A DNA stretch of 64,000 nucleotides from Verrucomicrobiota bacterium. GTDB taxonomy: Bacteria > Verrucomicrobiota > Verrucomicrobiia > Limisphaerales > UBA1319. Position 1 is the stretch's first letter, and every line of letters starts with the position of its first letter. The notes beneath the pieces are model-generated. The model saw only the letters and a program-made list of their open reading frames with translations, was not told the origin of the DNA and searched no databases. Position numbers and translations under genes: made by a program. Shown here one piece after another: positions 26,620 through 34,120 of this stretch. The stretch covers positions 1 through 64,000 of the forward strand of contig JAKLFB010000028.1 of assembly GCA_022711435.1 (NCBI GenBank), given 5' to 3'.

Positions 26620-27762
26620 ATGCCTACTGTAGTGAGACACCCCGGCTCGCCCTTCTGGTATGCCGCTTGGATGGGCGCGGATGGCAAGGGCGGCAAGAAG
26701 CTGATACTCCGCAGCACCAAGCTTAAAGACCGCACAAAAGCTATGGCGCTGGCCATCGAGTATGCAGAAGCCGATAGCAAGGCCGTGGCCGGAATGCTGT
26801 TCGAGGCGCAAGCCCGCAAGGTTGTGAATAGCATTCTGGAGCGGACAGGGACAGGCGATGGCATCCGCACGCCAAGCATTGAGGCCCATTTCAAGGGGTG
26901 GCTGCAGAACCAAGAGGCCCACAAACGCGCCGGCACAGCGGCCCGATACGGCAAGGTAGTGCGGGAATTCCTCGCGCACCTCGGCAGCCGGGCCTCAAAG
27001 CCGCTGGGAAGCCTGGCCCCGGCCGAAATCGAGACGTTTATTGGCAAGAGACTGAATGCCGGGTTGGCCCCCGGCACTGTGAATCTGGATGGCAAGATAA
27101 TCCGTGCAGTCTTGAATCGTGCGCGGCGGCAGGGGCTCATCACGACCAACCCGGCCGAGGCGGTAGACCTGCCCAGCGCAGAAGGCGTTGAGCGTGTCAT
27201 ATTCACCGCCCCCGAGGTGAAGATGCTGATGGACGCCGCCGAGCCTGAATGGCGCACGCTCATCCTGGTGGGCTATTACACCGGGCAGCGGCTCACCGAC
27301 TGCACCAAGATGGCTTGGGCTGACGTGGACCTGGCCGCCGGCACATGGAGCTTGCGGCAAGGCAAGACGGACGCCAAGCTACTTGTCCCGCTACATCCCG
27401 CGTTGCTGCAGCACCTCGAAGGATTGGCCGGCACTGATACAGCCGCCGAATTTGTCATGCCGCACATGGCCGAGCTGGGCCCTGGTGGCCGGCATGGCTT
27501 GTCCGAAGGCTTCAAGCGTGTCGCGCGCAAGGCTGGCGTGGACACGATGCCAGTGAAAGGCGGCGGCAAGCGCATGATTTGCCGACGCTCGTTCCATGCT
27601 CTGCGGCATTCATTCACCAGCGCCCTCTTGAACGCGGGCGTGTCGCCAGAGTTGAGGATGAAACTCACCGGGCACAAGTCGGCCGAGGTTCACCGCGGCT
27701 ACAGCCATGCCGAGCTCGCCACCCTGAAGTCCGCTGTCGCCAAGCTGCCGAGTGTCGTATGA
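26620..27762 (+). CDS. Satellite integrase (tyrosine recombinase)
   Basis: A 380-residue phage-type tyrosine recombinase with a complete catalytic set: Arg224 in TGQRLTD, HALRH (His326, Arg329), His352 in LTGHKS and nucleophile Tyr361 (GYSHAE). The N-terminal ~85 residues form an arm-binding-like domain and ~88-165 a core-binding domain. The gene begins 100 bp inside the left attachment site, as expected for the element's own integrase. Its stop overlaps the next start (ATGA). It is clearly different from the recombinase at 25194-26276. Confidence 0.93.
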   Translation: MPTVVRHPGSPFWYAAWMGADGKGGKKLILRSTKLKDRTKAMALAIEYAEADSKAVAGMLFEAQARKVVNSILERTGTGDGIRTPSIEAHFKGWLQNQEAHKRAGTAARYGKVVREFLAHLGSRASKPLGSLAPAEIETFIGKRLNAGLAPGTVNLDGKIIRAVLNRARRQGLITTNPAEAVDLPSAEGVERVIFTAPEVKMLMDAAEPEWRTLILVGYYTGQRLTDCTKMAWADVDLAAGTWSLRQGKTDAKLLVPLHPALLQHLEGLAGTDTAAEFVMPHMAELGPGGRHGLSEGFKRVARKAGVDTMPVKGGGKRMICRRSFHALRHSFTSALLNAGVSPELRMKLTGHKSAEVHRGYSHAELATLKSAVAKLPSVV

Positions 27763-28340
27763 ATTGGATTCCTCCCAATATCCCCAAATTATGCGGCAAG
27801 CTGTTTTCCGAAATAACACCCCGAATCACCGAGGACGACCTTAAAGCTGTCCGCAAAAGTTTTGATGCGGCTTTCATCAGATACGCTGATGACGGATTTG
27901 GATTGAACAAGGTGCGCCGCCACCTTTGCCCTGGATGCAAACACGCCATACTGATGCCGCAGGACGTGCGATGGAAACTGCTAAAGCCAAAATTCAAAGC
28001 TGCACTTGATCGGGATGATTCCGACTGTGTGATTCGGCTTGGGCGGTTGCTGGCGCGGAAACAAGCCCAATATGAACCGCCCTTGAACCGCATCCACGCA
28101 TTCATTCTGGCGAATTGGATGCCCGAACCGGAAACCGCAAAAAAGGGCATGTATCCAGCCGGCTTGTGCTACTGCTCATCAGGCTTGATTCAAAAACTGA
28201 TGAACGTGAATCCAGTTCAATCCAAAGAGGTAGGAATCGATGATGTAAAACGGGCAATCCGCCGGATGGGGTTGATTAGGATGCCGGGAAGACATTTCAC
28301 ATCATTCGAGAAAGCAGGGGAACTTTACATTCTGGCCTAA
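27759..28340 (+). CDS. Hypothetical protein coupled to satellite integrase
   Basis: A 193-residue protein of unknown family. A short Cys/His cluster (HLCPGCKH, near residue 50) could bind a metal. The C-terminal part (VGIDDVKRAIRRMGLIRMPG) looks like a small winged-helix or HTH segment. Base composition is AT-richer than the neighbours, consistent with mobile DNA. Translation is coupled to the integrase through an ATGA overlap, so a role in integration or excision control is possible but unproven. The longer in-frame upstream extension is not supported because it runs antiparallel inside the integrase frame. Confidence 0.7.
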   Translation: MNWIPPNIPKLCGKLFSEITPRITEDDLKAVRKSFDAAFIRYADDGFGLNKVRRHLCPGCKHAILMPQDVRWKLLKPKFKAALDRDDSDCVIRLGRLLARKQAQYEPPLNRIHAFILANWMPEPETAKKGMYPAGLCYCSSGLIQKLMNVNPVQSKEVGIDDVKRAIRRMGLIRMPGRHFTSFEKAGELYILA

Positions 28341-28416
28341 GCAGTTGCATACGCCATCACGGTAATCACATATGACACCACACCACAAATAGCAACCTTG
28401 AGCACAAAATCAGAAT

Positions 28417-29232
28417 ATGAAAACAACGACCATTGTAGCAACCGCAACAGCCACATTTTTGGCTGCACTCATCTCCTTGCACGCTCAGCCCGCAAACTTG
28501 CTTGTGAACGGCGACTTCGAGGCTGGCCACACGGGATTCGCTAGTGACTACACCTATTCCCCTGGCAACCTCGCCGCCGGAACATACGATGTTGTAAGAA
28601 ATCCACGCGATAGCCATCCGGAGGCTTTTTCCATGACCGACCACACAACCGGCTCGGGATACATGCTGGCGGCCAACGGTGCCCTTGACCATGCGCGGAT
28701 TGTCTGGCGCCAGTCGGTTGCAGTGCAGCCCAAGTCAATTTATGCATTCTCTGTTTGGGCGGCCAACTGGAACGGTGTAAGCCCCGACTCAGGGGCGCCG
28801 GTTCTGAGCGTTCTCATCAACGGTGTTCGCATCGGCGGCTCGCTACCCGTGCCGCACGTGCATGGAATCTGGACGAATTATGTCGTGTCTTGGGGGTCGG
28901 GGGTTGCAACGAACGCGACCATTGAGATTCGCGACGACGCTGTCAACTTTGGAGATGATCTCGTGATGGACGACCTTGCTTTTGAATTTCAGGGCTTTGA
29001 GCTTACCATCCGCTGCTCAGAAGTGGAAATCTGCTGGCAGACTGCATCGAACGTTCTATATCAAGTCGAGTATTGCTCGGACCTTACCACGAATATCTGG
29101 ACCCCGCTCGGAGCGCCTATTTTGGGGACGGGGACGAAACAGTGCGTTTTTGACAAAATCCCCGATGAGCATCAAAGGTTTCATCGTGTCATTCAAGACA
29201 CTCGCGCAGTGGAACCACCGGGGGGACAGTAA
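28417..29232 (+). CDS. Secreted cargo protein with CBM-like domain
   Basis: A 271-residue protein with a clear signal peptide (hydrophobic residues ~5-20, cleavage probably after LHAQ). It begins NLLVNGDFEAG, the typical start of a galactose-binding-like or DUF642-type beta-sandwich, and ends in the Verrucomicrobia-style segment VLYQVEYCSDLTTNIWTPLG found at the C-terminus of many exported proteins. A secreted host-style protein inside a small satellite is unusual. It may be a cargo (moron) gene acting at the cell surface, or an acquired chromosomal gene. The function is not known. It stands 76 nt after the preceding gene and ends ~70 nt before a convergent gene. Confidence 0.75.
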   Translation: MKTTTIVATATATFLAALISLHAQPANLLVNGDFEAGHTGFASDYTYSPGNLAAGTYDVVRNPRDSHPEAFSMTDHTTGSGYMLAANGALDHARIVWRQSVAVQPKSIYAFSVWAANWNGVSPDSGAPVLSVLINGVRIGGSLPVPHVHGIWTNYVVSWGSGVATNATIEIRDDAVNFGDDLVMDDLAFEFQGFELTIRCSEVEICWQTASNVLYQVEYCSDLTTNIWTPLGAPILGTGTKQCVFDKIPDEHQRFHRVIQDTRAVEPPGGQ

Positions 29233-29304
29233 GCACCGGTGCATCATCCTGGCCGACGCGGCCGCCGTAACCGCTGAGTGCGTTGGTGACAGCATCCGCG
29301 ACCG

Positions 29305-29901
29305 CTAAACATCTAACGCACCTTGGAGCGCGGGTGTCGGGATGGCGGCCGGGGCCGAGCCCGCCCCCTTGGGTGTCGGCCCCGCCGCCGGGCTGGCTTC
29401 GGCCAAATCTGAGGTTAATCCGCAGAGGCCTTCGAGCTCGCCCACCACAATGCCCACGTTGCTGCCCTGTATCTGCACGGGCGCGGCATCGAGATTGTGC
29501 AGCGACCGACCGCAGGCTACGACCGCCGAAGTTGCAGAAACCAACTGGCTGAAGTCGCAAAGGTTCTGCCGCGCGAGGGGGCGGAGGGCAGAGGCATCGT
29601 CAATTAGCTGTTCGACCAATCCTGCAGCGCCATGGACGAAGGTCCGAGCTTTCGCACGGATTTCCCTGGCCCATTCCTCTACCGAACCTTCATTCACCTG
29701 CAACACTCCTTCAACTGGCTGCTCCGGTAATGCCATCGGCTGGTTGCGTTGAGCTTTCCACCGCTGGCGTAATGCAATCGACTCCAATGATTTGAACTTC
29801 AAATTATATTTCGCTGCAAGCTCAGATAGGTTTGTACACAACCCAGATAGATACTCGCGCCGGCAGGATTCGATTACCGCCTTCGAAATACGCTTCGCCA
29901 T
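29305..29901 (-). CDS. HTH protein resembling small terminase subunit
   Basis: A 198-residue protein whose N-terminus (AVIESCRREYLSGLCTNLSE, then AAKYNLKFKSLESIALRQRW) has the pattern of the HTH of phage small terminase subunits. A helical middle section and a Pro/Ala-rich tail follow. If it is TerS-like, it could redirect packaging of helper-phage particles to the satellite genome, as PICI TerS proteins do. No large terminase is encoded. It is the last gene of the minus-strand block and starts 3 nt after the preceding stop. The assignment rests on pattern only. Confidence 0.55.
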   Translation of the reverse strand: MAKRISKAVIESCRREYLSGLCTNLSELAAKYNLKFKSLESIALRQRWKAQRNQPMALPEQPVEGVLQVNEGSVEEWAREIRAKARTFVHGAAGLVEQLIDDASALRPLARQNLCDFSQLVSATSAVVACGRSLHNLDAAPVQIQGSNVGIVVGELEGLCGLTSDLAEASPAAGPTPKGAGSAPAAIPTPALQGALDV

Positions 29902-29904
29902 AGT

Positions 29905-30288
29905 CTAAAATTGCATTAGACGAGCCGGGTTGGCAATACCCATACCCCCACCCTCATCCTTGGCAAGAACGCCATCCTGCTCGTCTCTCGCGCCATACTT
30001 AGCTAACTCCTCAAACACCCTCTCCTCTGGTATTTCAATTCCGATGGCATCCACCTCCTCAAGCGGAACGAAGTGAGTCTCGTGGTGGTGGCTGGGCGAA
30101 TCCCAGGCAAACACCACCACACGGGTGGCCGGTTTCCCCACCTTTCGGAAGCGGATGACCTTGGCATCTGGGAACAGGCTCCAAATCGCCAGCCGCCGGC
30201 GGGTTGTAATCAACACCATTTCAGTGAATTCCTCCGCAATTTGCTCATCGGTTTTCACCTCAGATTCAACTTTGGTATTCATCTTCAT
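29905..30288 (-). CDS. Hypothetical satellite protein
   Basis: A 127-residue, acidic, soluble protein of unknown family. Segments VIRFRKVGKPATRVVVFAWD and ETHFVPLEEVDAIGIE suggest a small alpha/beta fold. The ATG at 30288 is preceded by GGAG at a normal distance; a second ATG lies two codons later. It is the first gene of a two-gene unit with the terminase-like gene. No catalytic motif was seen. Confidence 0.6.
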   Translation of the reverse strand: MKMNTKVESEVKTDEQIAEEFTEMVLITTRRRLAIWSLFPDAKVIRFRKVGKPATRVVVFAWDSPSHHHETHFVPLEEVDAIGIEIPEERVFEELAKYGARDEQDGVLAKDEGGGMGIANPARLMQF

Positions 30289-30570
30289 GGTTATCTCCAG
30301 TCTCGATTTTCAGTTGAACTACCATACCATCGCGCCCCCCACACCCCCACTACCACCGGTGAACCCACCACAAACCAGACTCCAGCGCAACAACAGGCGC
30401 CACATTTGTCGTCATCCGCCCTTGCCTGGGTTTTGGTTTTCATTTTTCTGGGTTAAACCTATTGGCAGTTTGAAATTCATGTCTATAGAATAGGAGGCTG
30501 CCGGATATTCTATAGATATGATTCATACTGCCTGCATTTGAGTTTCACCTTAACCTTAAACTACTATAGG
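30289..30570. other. Intergenic tract with inverted repeats (possible replication origin)
   Basis: There is no supported gene. It contains the inverted repeat TCTATAGAATA/TATTCTATAGA and most of a second imperfect hairpin that runs into the end of the RepA-like gene, within an AT-rich patch. It sits between the replication block and the terminase-like block. Confidence 0.5.
30482..30516. repeat. 11-bp inverted repeat
   Basis: TCTATAGAATA (30482-30492) and TATTCTATAGA (30506-30516) are perfect inverted repeats around a 13-nt GC-rich spacer. It is a candidate operator or origin element. TCTATAG recurs in the inverted repeat at 33818-33837. Confidence 0.75.
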
Positions 30571-30586
30571 TTAAGGTAAGGTGAAA
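30543..30586. repeat. Imperfect hairpin at 3' end of RepA-like gene
   Basis: TTTCACCTTAACC near the left and GGTTAAGGTAAGGTGAAA on the right pair with one bulge. The stop codon (30571-30573) lies inside. It could be a terminator or an origin-type hairpin. There is no clean T-run. Confidence 0.6.
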
Positions 30587-31665
30587 TTGTCGGGTTTTCG
30601 GCTATACAATCCGGCCACAAAATCTACCTTCTTTTCTTGTTTCAACCGCCTCAAATACGCCTCAGCGGTTGATTCTTTGATGCCGGCTGCAACTGCCTTG
30701 GCGATGACTTCTTTGTGCCGCTGGCCGTCTTTGGACAGGCATATTTCGATGAATTGCGAATCTGGCATAATTTTACTGGTATTATGTCGTTTGATTCGGC
30801 CGGCATCCAAATCCGGCCGCGGCTGCATGAGCGGATATTGCCATTCCATAACAAAATCCTCGATTGGTTGATGGTTCCGCAGGATAGAGGTGACGGTGAA
30901 GCAATTTGGCTCCTCATGTGCCGTCAGGATGACGGAGCTATCGGGGTAGCGCATCCAGGCTCCTGCGCCGGACATGCGGTCTTGGGCGGCTTTGCCGGAT
31001 GGGTCGCCTTTGGCGAAGTGATGGGCGAGGATGATTGCCGCATTTTGCTGGTCGGCCACTTGCGCGATTTGGTTCAAAAGCTCGGTGATTTCGCCGTTGC
31101 TGTTCTCGTTGCGGTCGCCAAGCAACTTATAAACTGGGTCGAGGATAATGAGCCCGAAACAATCATCTTCCATCCGCTTGGATAACTCTGGTTTAAGAAA
31201 TGTAAAATCTCTCGCTTGCCCGCGGAGGTGCCAGAAAACAATCATATTGGCAACCTCGGCTTTATCGCCGCGCGTGGAGCGGAGCTTGTCCAAGCGCTCC
31301 TTGATTCGAAAGCGGGTTAGCTCAAGGTTGACATACAGCACTTTGGTTTTCTGGCATGGATGCCCCCACCAATCGCTGCCGGATGCAACATCAAGCACGA
31401 GGTTCAATAGACACCAGGACTTGTTCGTCTTGGACGCCCCGCTCAACATCATAATGTCGCCACAGGCCAGCACATTGTCGATGATCGGGACGGGGGGTGG
31501 CGGCGGGGTGGCGTCCATTTCCGCCAGAGACTCAAACGGCGGGAACGCGGGCGCTTGCGGCGCGGCGTCTTGTGGCGTTGCTGGTAGTGGCGCGGCAGGT
31601 TGTTCTTCAATCTCGATGTCTGCAATTCGGGCGAGCGCCTCGGGGAAGTCGATTTCCTGAATCAT
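30571..31665 (-). CDS. RepA-like RecA-fold ATPase (AAA_25)
   Basis: A 364-residue protein with a Pro/Ala-rich N-terminus (~22-60) followed by a RecA-like ATPase of the RepA/AAA_25 type. Walker A is variant, GASKTNKS (76-83), and Walker B is GLIILDPVY (171-179). ILAHHFAKGDPSG and an MSGAGAWMRYPDS block are typical of phage and plasmid RepA-like helicases. The C-terminus (EVIAKAVAAGIKESTAEAYL) looks like a winged helix. It probably acts as replicative helicase or loader with the upstream primase-like protein. The ATG overlaps the preceding stop (TAATG). A longer upstream frame was rejected on that basis. Confidence 0.82.
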   Translation of the reverse strand: MIQEIDFPEALARIADIEIEEQPAAPLPATPQDAAPQAPAFPPFESLAEMDATPPPPPVPIIDNVLACGDIMMLSGASKTNKSWCLLNLVLDVASGSDWWGHPCQKTKVLYVNLELTRFRIKERLDKLRSTRGDKAEVANMIVFWHLRGQARDFTFLKPELSKRMEDDCFGLIILDPVYKLLGDRNENSNGEITELLNQIAQVADQQNAAIILAHHFAKGDPSGKAAQDRMSGAGAWMRYPDSSVILTAHEEPNCFTVTSILRNHQPIEDFVMEWQYPLMQPRPDLDAGRIKRHNTSKIMPDSQFIEICLSKDGQRHKEVIAKAVAAGIKESTAEAYLRRLKQEKKVDFVAGLYSRKPDNFTLP

Positions 31666-32720
31666 TATTGAAACGCCTCCATGTCTTTGTTCCATCGGGG
31701 ATGAATAGAGCGCCACCGTGCAAGCGCGTCTCCGCGGGTCTGGATAACCGGCAAGTCGATGAGTCTTTTGTTGGGCGCGGACGGCGCGAGGTAGAGTAAC
31801 TGCTGGATGCCGCCTTTCGCCGGCCTCCGGCAACCTGGCAATCGAGTAAGCCGGACTGCCGACAGGCATGCCACGTCACCACCGAGCTTGCACAGCGGCC
31901 GGATATGCTGCTCGCGGATGGCGTCAAACTCGGCTTTGCTGGCCGCGTCAATCCTCACCAGTGTATGCACCGATTTGCCGCCCGAGGTGTAGATGGCGGC
32001 TATCCGGGCGGGGATTTGGACAACCATCGCCATCCACAGACTGAACGGCGCTTCATCACTCTCCCACACCATGTAACGGAACGCGGTGGCGGCCTCTTGT
32101 GAACGGCAAGATAGTTTGCCGCCGTCGCGTGGATTCGGATGCCATTGGCCGTCGACAGGCGCGCACAGATACCAAATGCCCTGCCCTTGGCCGCCCGCGC
32201 GCATCTCCGGCGGCACCCTGCAATCCATCGTCGGTGATTCGATTATGAGCTGCCATTTGGGATACCGCGCTTGCATCTCATCGAATGCCAGCACTGTCTC
32301 GCCGGGCTCGAACAGCTTGGCCAGGAACGAAACCGCATTCTGACTGTCTGGCCGGATGGCACTCCGCTCCCACAACCAATGCCGCCAGGAGCGGGGCATT
32401 TGAATCCTGGCCGCCGCCTTTCGTAGCTGGCTTTCGTCGTATTCGGGCAGGGGCTTTCGCGGGGTTGGGGCGGACTGGCCGGGCATCCGCGATTTGCTGA
32501 CACCTGGGCCGCTTGAGCTCTCTTTATACGCGAATTCAACCGCCGACTGCACCTCGCTGGACGGGGATGGTGGCCTAGTCATCCTGGCGGTTAGATACGC
32601 GACCGATTGCTCCTTCGTCATCCCAAAGATGCGGCAATAATTCGCGGCCGATGGCAGCCAACGATGCACACGCCCCCCTGGCAGGGGGCACGGCGGGATG
32701 GATAAGGCGGTTAGTTTCAT
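31665..32720 (-). CDS. Primase-like replication protein
   Basis: A 351-residue protein. The C-terminal half holds YTSGGKSVHTLVRIDA and VRLTRLPGCRRP...QQLLYL, a pattern seen in phage and plasmid archaeo-eukaryotic-type primases (SGGxSxHxWV, then RLPGxxR). The N-terminal third (FGMTKEQSVAYLTARM, then AVEFAYKES) resembles primase helical domains. With the RepA-like ATPase it would form the element's replication module. The ATG at 32720 overlaps the upstream stop (ATGA), which sets the start. Catalytic acidic residues cannot be assigned with certainty by eye. Confidence 0.65.
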   Translation of the reverse strand: MKLTALSIPPCPLPGGRVHRWLPSAANYCRIFGMTKEQSVAYLTARMTRPPSPSSEVQSAVEFAYKESSSGPGVSKSRMPGQSAPTPRKPLPEYDESQLRKAAARIQMPRSWRHWLWERSAIRPDSQNAVSFLAKLFEPGETVLAFDEMQARYPKWQLIIESPTMDCRVPPEMRAGGQGQGIWYLCAPVDGQWHPNPRDGGKLSCRSQEAATAFRYMVWESDEAPFSLWMAMVVQIPARIAAIYTSGGKSVHTLVRIDAASKAEFDAIREQHIRPLCKLGGDVACLSAVRLTRLPGCRRPAKGGIQQLLYLAPSAPNKRLIDLPVIQTRGDALARWRSIHPRWNKDMEAFQ

Positions 32721-33043
32721 TTCTGGTAGGGGCGAAAGCGGTAGAGCGGGCACTCGGGCGCGGTGCAGTTCCGAATGCCGTCTTTATCAAACCCCAAACA
32801 CTCAAGGCACATGGCCCTGATGCACTGGCGCTGGGTCGCCCAGCCCGCATAAACTCGATTGAACAATCCGCGCTGGCTGGGCGGTGTCTGAGCCAGTCGT
32901 TTGGCCATCCGTGCGTGCATGTGGGGGGCACTTTTGAGCTCTAGAACGCGCCGCAAGCCCTCAGGGGGTGTCAGGATAGCGGGCGGCTCATTAGAACGCG
33001 TTCTAGAGGCGTTTGCGAGGGGCTGGGAGGTGTTCGCTGGCAT
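32717..33043 (-). CDS. Cys-rich phage-type small protein
   Basis: A 108-residue protein. Its C-terminus, CIRAMCLECLGFD...NCTAPECPLYRFRP, has the CxxC...C....CPLYxxR zinc-binding pattern common in small phage and prophage proteins. The N-terminal half is basic. It starts 3 nt after the HTH gene stop and is coupled to the primase-like gene (ATGA), so it belongs to the early replication unit. A nucleic-acid-binding role is inferred. Confidence 0.7.
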   Translation of the reverse strand: MPANTSQPLANASRTRSNEPPAILTPPEGLRRVLELKSAPHMHARMAKRLAQTPPSQRGLFNRVYAGWATQRQCIRAMCLECLGFDKDGIRNCTAPECPLYRFRPYQK

Positions 33044-33046
33044 GGG

Positions 33047-33418
33047 CTATTCCCCCTCCGGTTGGGCAGGAGCCGCCGCCTTGGGCGGAACCACGTTTTG
33101 TTCGAGGTAATCGAGGATGCTCCCCAAGTCGAAAAGCCTGCACCCCTTCACAGCGCCGGGCGCGCGAGGATTGGAGGTACGAATGAGCCCAGCCCATGAA
33201 AGCTCGTAGAGCTTGGAGCGCGTCAGGCCGCTGTAATGCTCCTGGCCGTTCGCTGGCGCGCGAATCCACACGGGCAAATCAGTGCGACGCTCGGCAGCAA
33301 AAGCTTTCCGCTCCGGCTCAGTCATGCCGCCGCCCTGGCGCTCGGCCAACCGCTCCGCAATGGTGGGGGTGATTCTCTGTTTCGGTGTTTTGATAATGTT
33401 CGCTTTCATCGCGCACAT
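33047..33418 (-). CDS. MerR/AlpA-like HTH regulator (excisionase-type)
   Basis: A 123-residue protein. The C-terminal ~60 residues (GLTRSKLYELSWAGLIRTSN, then GCRLFDLGSILDYLEQNV) form the MerR/AlpA-type winged HTH seen in excisionases and satellite regulators. It is the first gene of the leftward replication operon and stands next to the repeat-rich tract near the right attachment site, consistent with a regulator or excision factor. ATG 33418 is used; ATG 33409 is an alternative. Confidence 0.75.
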   Translation of the reverse strand: MCAMKANIIKTPKQRITPTIAERLAERQGGGMTEPERKAFAAERRTDLPVWIRAPANGQEHYSGLTRSKLYELSWAGLIRTSNPRAPGAVKGCRLFDLGSILDYLEQNVVPPKAAAPAQPEGE

Positions 33419-33817
33419 AATCGAACATCTTTTCGCTTGCGACTAGGTGCAGTTGCGACTTAGCGCAAGTGAACCCACCCCCGCCAACACCTGCAGATTT
33501 GGGCGCAAAACCCAAAATCTTGCGTGGCAGTCCATCATCGCACAGCGGCAGGAAGGGGGGGGCGGCCGGTTGCCCCCTGTGGCCGGCGGGCGAAATTAGG
33601 TTGCTTGTTTTGCCGGCTGGGTGGCCCGGGGGTGGCGGCTCGCCCGTGCAGGAATCTCCGCGGGCGGGCGGCGCCCCGGGGACGGGATGGCCGATGGCCG
33701 ATGAAGGGGGGGGCCACCGCCGCGGGGGCAGGAGTGGCATGGAGGCGGTTGCCGCCGGCACGCCACATCCCCCCCGAGGTGGGCCCAGCTTGGCCGCCGG
33801 GGGCAGCAAGCGGCTCA

Positions 33818-33837
33818 AGCTAGTCTATAGGCTAGCT
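33818..33837. repeat. Inverted repeat AGCTAG-8-CTAGCT
   Basis: AGCTAG (33818-33823) and CTAGCT (33832-33837) flank TCTATAGG. It is a candidate binding site for the HTH protein or integrase. Confidence 0.6.
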
Positions 33838-33909
33838 AAAAGGGTTGTTTTCCTGCCAAACCAACATCCGTGCACGTCAGCAAAAACAGGCGAATTTAGG
33901 CGGAGGTGT

Positions 33910-33931
33910 TAGCACTAGACGCTAGCACTAG
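33910..33931. repeat. TAGCACTAG direct repeats near attR
   Basis: TAGCACTAG occurs at 33910-33918 and 33923-33931, 13 bp apart start to start and 60-80 bp from the tRNA-Cys attachment core. Position and spacing suit recombinase arm-type or excisionase sites. Confidence 0.6.
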
Positions 33932-33990
33932 GCGGTTTTGATGAATGCCAAAAAGCTGCAACCCCTTGATTTTATTGGCTTTGGAGATTT

Positions 33991-34065
33991 TGGAGGCGAG
34001 GGTCGGAATCGAACCGACGCATAAGGCTTTTGCAGAGCCCTGCCTTACCACTTGGCTACCCCGCC
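33991..34065 (-). tRNA. tRNA-Cys (GCA)
   Basis: The acceptor stem GGCGGGG (34065-34059) pairs with CCTCGCC, followed by U and an encoded CCA (33993-33991). The anticodon stem GGGCT/AGCCT holds loop CTGCAAA with anticodon GCA. The T-arm reads GTCGGTTCGATTCCGAC. The 3' half is also the right attachment site of the satellite, whose end restores a functional acceptor stem with one G-U pair. Confidence 0.95.
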
Positions 34066-34081
34066 ATTGCCAGTGGTTAGC
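34060..34081. repeat. Outer direct repeat, right copy
   Basis: This copy covers the tRNA-Cys 5' terminus and 16 bp of flank, and matches 26355-26375. Together the repeats are nested: outer-inner on the left, inner-outer on the right, all in the same orientation. Confidence 0.7.
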
Positions 34082-34120
34082 TTAGCGGCTGGCGTCGATG
34101 GCGCAAGTTTTTTTGGCGAG

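Larger units (their letters stand above)
33419..33990. other. Regulatory tract next to right attachment site
   Basis: No credible gene: the open frames are Gly/Pro-rich artefacts of a G-rich tract (33540-33790). It holds TTGCGACT repeats near 33437-33462, an inverted repeat at 33818-33837 and TAGCACTAG direct repeats at 33910-33931. It is the likely promoter for the leftward operon plus integrase or excisionase arm sites. Confidence 0.55.
26501..34020. mobile_element. Integrated satellite-like element at tRNA-Cys, ~7.5 kb
   Basis: Bounded by a 20-bp perfect direct repeat of the tRNA-Cys 3' half (26501-26520 and 34001-34020). Contents in order: integrase, unknown protein, secreted cargo protein, terminase-small-like HTH protein, unknown protein, possible origin hairpins, RepA-like ATPase, primase-like protein, Cys-rich phage protein, HTH protein and a repeat-rich regulatory tract. 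There are no capsid, tail or conjugation genes. This matches the general plan of phage satellites such as PICI or P4-type elements rather than a prophage. The integrase lies at the end opposite the intact tRNA. Confidence 0.8.

Noticed and set aside
33469..33912. 147-residue plus-strand open frame in the satellite
   Set aside because: Gly/Pro-rich composition from a G-rich tract, no conserved-looking motif and no convincing ribosome binding site; treated as non-coding.
26501..34020. Complete prophage
   Set aside because: No capsid, portal, tail, large terminase or lysis gene within the repeat boundaries.
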